Positions 5,764-8,317 of a stretch of DNA of 8,317 nucleotides are shown here, in pieces. This stretch comes from JAADGZ01 sp964596835. Its GTDB lineage: Bacteria > Pseudomonadota > Gammaproteobacteria > UBA6429 > Thiohalophilaceae. The position numbers were made by a program, and so were the translations under genes. The notes below the pieces were generated by a model. The model was not told where the DNA came from, made no database searches, and saw only the letters and a program-made list of their open reading frames with translations. The stretch covers positions 1-8,317 of the forward strand of contig CAZQVV010000115.1 in the NCBI GenBank assembly GCA_964596835.1. The letters are read 5' to 3'. How positions within the stretch are numbered: the first letter of the stretch is position 1; each line of letters opens with the position of its first letter.

Positions 5764-6199
5764 TACTCAAGCTGAATCATTAGCCCGCCGAAGCTTTTCT
5801 ACCGATACGGTCGAACTAAAGGCTATCCGCGACTGGTTGCGCGAGATCCTGCAACAGCAGGCCTGTTCCGAAGACTGTGTCAATGACGCCATCCTGGCCG
5901 TTAACGAAGCCTGTATGAATATCATCCAGCATGCCTACTACGGCCAGGCCAATGGCGAGATGATCATTGAGCTGTTTCGGGAAAAGAATTTCATCACCTT
6001 CCTCCTTACAGATTTTGCCTCACCGGTCGATATAGACCTGTGTCAGCCACGCGATCTTGATGACGTTCGCCCCGGCGGACTCGGTATACATATTATCCAG
6101 TCAGTCATGGATAGTATGCGCTTCCTGGAACCCCCCGCTAATGCGGGCAACCTGCTGGAGCTGAAACTGGATATTCACAAACAAGGTGCCCAGAGATAA
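5756..6199 (+). CDS. RsbW/SpoIIAB-like HATPase serine kinase (anti-sigma factor type)
   Basis: This 147-residue protein belongs to the GHKL/HATPase_c_2 family of small serine kinases that phosphorylate STAS antagonists. The N box is AVNEACMNIIQHAY (residues 48-61), with E51, N55 and H59 for Mg-ATP and catalysis. The G2 box is PGGLGIHII (106-114). The G1 box reads TDFASPVD (85-92): D86 is kept, but the glycine usually two residues after it is alanine (A88), a mild departure from the family pattern. The start ATG 5756 lies inside the 3' end of the phosphatase gene, and the stop is 2 nt before the STAS gene, the tight packing typical of partner-switching operons. No sigma factor is encoded here, so the kinase's second partner may be elsewhere or may not be a sigma factor. 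Confidence 0.92.
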   Translation: MPDTQAESLARRSFSTDTVELKAIRDWLREILQQQACSEDCVNDAILAVNEACMNIIQHAYYGQANGEMIIELFREKNFITFLLTDFASPVDIDLCQPRDLDDVRPGGLGIHIIQSVMDSMRFLEPPANAGNLLELKLDIHKQGAQR

Positions 6200-6201
6200 C
6201 T

Positions 6202-6528
6202 ATGGAATGTACGACACGCTTAGAAAACGGTTTCACTGTCATCGCTCTTTGTGGCGAAGTCGATTTACATTTTTCGCCGAAGGCGCGCGAAATCATTCTT
6301 AAACATTTACAGGATAAAAACCATGTGTTGGTAGATCTTTCGGATGTCACCTATATCGACAGCTCGGGCGTGGCCAGCCTGGTGGAAGGGTTCCAGCATG
6401 CCCGCACGCACGATCTGAAATTCGCCCTCCTGGGCGTCAGCAAAGCGGCCATGCAGATCCTGCAACTTTCACGTCTGGACAAGGTTTTTCCTATTATCAC
6501 CAACGCGGCTGAGGCCGATCAGCTGTAA
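6202..6528 (+). CDS. STAS-domain anti-sigma factor antagonist / MlaB-like protein
   Basis: A 108-residue single STAS domain. The key loop VDLSDVTYIDSSGVASLV (residues 44-61) contains DSSG. By analogy with SpoIIAA and RsbV, one of S54/S55 (most likely the second) is the phosphorylation site for the kinase encoded just upstream, and is dephosphorylated by the PP2C domain. LHFSPKAREIIL and KFALLGVSKAAMQILQLSRLDKVFPI complete the fold. The gene starts 2 nt after the kinase and ends 11 nt before the MlaE-type permease. E. coli MlaB is also a single STAS domain and is a subunit of the MlaFEDB transporter, so this protein may act in partner switching, as the transporter's STAS subunit, or both. Motif identity is clear; the dual role is inference. 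Confidence 0.92.
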   Translation: MECTTRLENGFTVIALCGEVDLHFSPKAREIILKHLQDKNHVLVDLSDVTYIDSSGVASLVEGFQHARTHDLKFALLGVSKAAMQILQLSRLDKVFPIITNAAEADQL

Positions 6529-6539
6529 GCCGATGCCAG

Positions 6540-7367
6540 ATGAGCCATGCCACGCAAAATCCGGGTCTGCATCCTGTCCTTCACTTTGTTGAGAATATCG
6601 GTCGCAAGACGGTTTCCGCCATCGAGGAACTCGGTTATGTCGCCAGCATGCTGGCGGAAAGTTTTTACTGGCTGATCTTCGGTCACCGGCAACAGCAGCC
6701 GGTGCGCCTGCGCCATATCTTTGCCGAGGCCATGCGTATCGGCGTTTATGGCATTCCCATCATTAGTATTATTTGTCTCGCGATTGGCGTGATGATGGCC
6801 ATTCAGGGCATCCAGACGCTGAAAACCTTTGGCGCGGAATCAAAGGTGATTGTCGGCATCAGTATTTCGATCACCCGCGAGTTTGCGCCACTGATAGTCA
6901 GCATTATGGTCGCCGGACGCTCCGGCTCCGCCATCACCGCGCGCATCGGTACCATGCTCGAATCCCAGGAAATCGACGCCCTGCGCGTGATCGGGATCAA
7001 TCCTGTGCGCTACATCACCGCCCCCCTGTTGCTGGCCATGATGATCAGTATTCCCGCACTCACCGTCCTCGGCGATTTCATGGGCCTGCTGGGCGGCGGT
7101 CTGTATTGCGTCATTGAACTTAAAATCACCCTGGCGATCTATTTTGAACGCTGTGCTGCCGCACTCTCATGGGCCGACATCAGCCAGGGGCTGATCAAAA
7201 GTCTGGTGTTTGCCGCTATCATCGCGCTGGTTTCGGTCAGCAATGGTTTTCAGGTGCGCGGGGGCGCCGAAGGTGTGGGCCGTGCGACGACCCGTTCCGT
7301 CGTCATGTCGCTGACCTTCATTGTCATCGCGGACATGATTTTCACCTATTTTCTCAACTTCGCCTGA
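6540..7367 (+). CDS. mlaE: MlaE-family ABC transporter permease
   Basis: This 275-residue inner-membrane protein of the MlaE/YrbE permease family would move phospholipids or similar hydrophobic substrates across the envelope. Residues 1-60 form an amphipathic N-terminal region. Hydrophobic segments follow at about 68-92, 103-125, 158-182, 183-205, 216-235 and 253-273. The family core is plain: TREFAPLIVSIMVAGRSGSAITARIGTM (112-139), then the conserved cytoplasmic region QEIDALRVIGINPVRYI (143-159), which in this family contacts the ATPase. It is slightly longer than the usual 260 or so residues, mainly at the N-terminus. The ATG at 6540 follows the STAS gene by 11 nt and has a weak ribosome site; MlaF follows 5 nt downstream. 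The symbol denotes the family; this may be a paralog rather than the canonical Mla permease because no mlaD is adjacent. Confidence 0.9.
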   Translation: MSHATQNPGLHPVLHFVENIGRKTVSAIEELGYVASMLAESFYWLIFGHRQQQPVRLRHIFAEAMRIGVYGIPIISIICLAIGVMMAIQGIQTLKTFGAESKVIVGISISITREFAPLIVSIMVAGRSGSAITARIGTMLESQEIDALRVIGINPVRYITAPLLLAMMISIPALTVLGDFMGLLGGGLYCVIELKITLAIYFERCAAALSWADISQGLIKSLVFAAIIALVSVSNGFQVRGGAEGVGRATTRSVVMSLTFIVIADMIFTYFLNFA

Positions 7368-7372
7368 CTATT

Positions 7373-8176
7373 ATGCCCGCCGCCGAGAACAGCGAATACG
7401 CCATCGAGGTCCAGCATCTTGACGCGCATTACGGGGCGCGCCAGATCCTCCACGATGTCAGTCTCAATGTGCATCACGGCGAGATCATGGTCATCATGGG
7501 CGGCAGCGGCTCGGGCAAAAGCACCCTGCTACGCCACCTGCTGGGGCTGAACACCCCGACTCGGGGTTCGATAAAATTGCTGGGTCAGGATCTTGCCCGC
7601 AACAGCGAAGCGGAGATGTTCGGGTTGCGCCGGAAAATGGGCGTCGCGTTTCAGGGCGGCGCTCTGTTTGGTTCGATGACGGTAGAGGAAAATGTTGTCC
7701 TGCCCCTGTGTGAACATACCGAACTGGATGAGAACACCATGCGCATCATGGGACGTATGAAACTTGAAGTCGTCAACCTCGCCGAGTTCGGCGATCTGAT
7801 GCCCTCAGAACTGTCCGGCGGCATGATTAAACGCGCCGCGCTGGCGCGCGCCATTGTGATGGATCCGCGTCTGCTGTTTTTTGACGAACCCTCGGCCGGC
7901 CTGGATCCCGTCGCCGCGGTCGAGCTGGATGAACTTATCCTGCGTCTGCGTCAGGCGATGAACATCACCATTGTCGTCGTCACTCATGAGCTGGAAAGCG
8001 CTTTCAAGATCGCTGATCGCATCACCGTGCTGGATCAGGGCGCGATCCTGATGACCGATAGCGTGGAGGCGGTCAAAAAGTCAGACAATCCGCGTATACA
8101 GAGCCTGCTCAACCGCCTGCCCAGAGACGATGCGATTGATGCGGATGAATACCTCGAACGCCTGACAGGAATATGA
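7373..8176 (+). CDS. mlaF: MlaF-family ABC transporter ATP-binding protein
   Basis: A 267-residue ATPase subunit for the permease encoded 5 nt upstream. Motifs in order are Walker A GGSGSGKST (43-51), Q-loop Q94 (VAFQGGALFGSMTVEENV), signature LSGGM (147-151; M instead of Q as in MlaF proteins), Walker B LLFFDEPSAGLDP (167-179) with catalytic E172, and switch histidine H205 (VVVTHE). The last 30 residues (NRLPRDDAIDADEYLERLTGI and nearby) form an acidic tail. The start is ATG 7373; reading further upstream in this frame only enters the permease gene out of frame. In E. coli mlaF precedes mlaE; here the order is reversed and no MCE-domain gene follows. The ATPase ends the operon, with a hairpin 54 nt after its stop codon. 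Confidence 0.94.
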   Translation: MPAAENSEYAIEVQHLDAHYGARQILHDVSLNVHHGEIMVIMGGSGSGKSTLLRHLLGLNTPTRGSIKLLGQDLARNSEAEMFGLRRKMGVAFQGGALFGSMTVEENVVLPLCEHTELDENTMRIMGRMKLEVVNLAEFGDLMPSELSGGMIKRAALARAIVMDPRLLFFDEPSAGLDPVAAVELDELILRLRQAMNITIVVVTHELESAFKIADRITVLDQGAILMTDSVEAVKKSDNPRIQSLLNRLPRDDAIDADEYLERLTGI

Positions 8177-8230
8177 CTGAACACGACTCAGAGGATACTT
8201 TTAAAACTTAATCTCTTTCAGGGTGTCATT

Positions 8231-8250
8231 CCCCGTTGCTTGCAGCGGGG
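8231..8250 (+). terminator. Hairpin after the operon, possible terminator or REP-like element
   Basis: CCCCGTTG (8231-8238) pairs with CAGCGGGG (8243-8250), one G-U wobble included, around CTTG; the 8-bp stem is GC-rich. TAGTTTATTCTT follows, which is T-rich but interrupted. It stands 54 nt after the mlaF stop, where an operon terminator is expected. The sequence also resembles REP-like palindromes (CCCCGC..GCGGGG followed by TAGTT) that I recall as dispersed repeats in gammaproteobacteria, so it may be both. Confidence 0.5.
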
Positions 8251-8276
8251 TAGTTTATTCTTCCTCTCATAATTAA

Positions 8277-8302
8277 CCCTTCGACAAGCTCAGGGCGAAC
8301 GG
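8277..8302. repeat. Dispersed intergenic repeat at the right edge
   Basis: The sequence starts CCCTTCGACAAGCTCAGGG and ends CGAACGG. Its first 14 bases are the exact reverse complement of 15-28 at the left edge. It is internally near-palindromic around AGCT. Flanking ACCCTT (8276-8281) and AAGGGT (8307-8312) form a further 6-bp inverted pair. The family is common between genes in proteobacteria; no function is assigned. Confidence 0.7.
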
Positions 8303-8317
8303 AATTAAGGGTGAACG

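Noticed and set aside
7169..7372. N-terminal extension of the MlaF frame
   Set aside because: It overlaps the permease gene out of frame; the ABC ATPase fold begins just after ATG 7373.

Overview
The window looks like a chromosomal segment from a gammaproteobacterium. TypA/BipA is very close to the enterobacterial protein, SlyX ends in the typical -PPHY, and the intergenic spaces carry short palindromic repeats of the kinds common in gammaproteobacterial genomes. I cannot name a genus. No rRNA, tRNA, CRISPR array, transposase or phage gene is visible.

Left part (1-3142, minus strand). After a short repeat-rich edge comes typA (144-1958), encoding the ribosome-associated GTPase BipA. Upstream of it, in the same direction, is an OmpR/PhoB-type response regulator with no histidine kinase beside it (2134-2835). 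The 175 nt between them hold a good -10 box, a small dyad, and a terminator-like hairpin followed by T6 just before the typA start. An AT-rich gap of about 300 nt (2836-3142) then separates the regulator from a divergent gene.

Middle (3143-4038). A single-domain rhodanese (plus strand) converges on slyX (minus strand). A 100-bp palindromic repeat element lies between their 3' ends. slyX is divergent from the next operon, and their shared 102-nt promoter region contains a perfect 7-bp dyad.

Right part (4039-8176, plus strand). Five closely packed genes form one apparent operon: (1) an HDOD domain fused through a coiled coil to a PP2C/SpoIIE phosphatase, (2) an RsbW/SpoIIAB-like HATPase anti-sigma kinase, (3) a STAS anti-anti-sigma protein with an intact DSSG motif, (4) an MlaE-type ABC permease and (5) an MlaF-type ABC ATPase. 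A hairpin follows, then a repeat. No MCE-domain (MlaD) gene is present and no sigma factor is encoded.

The most interesting point is this combination. A complete phosphatase/kinase/STAS partner-switching cassette sits directly upstream of an MlaE-MlaF lipid-transporter core. In E. coli the transporter core includes a STAS protein, MlaB. A natural hypothesis is that the STAS protein here is a phosphorylation-controlled MlaB-like subunit, so that the HDOD-PP2C phosphatase and the kinase set the activity of an envelope lipid transporter. The gene order and motifs are visible in the sequence; the regulatory link is inference.
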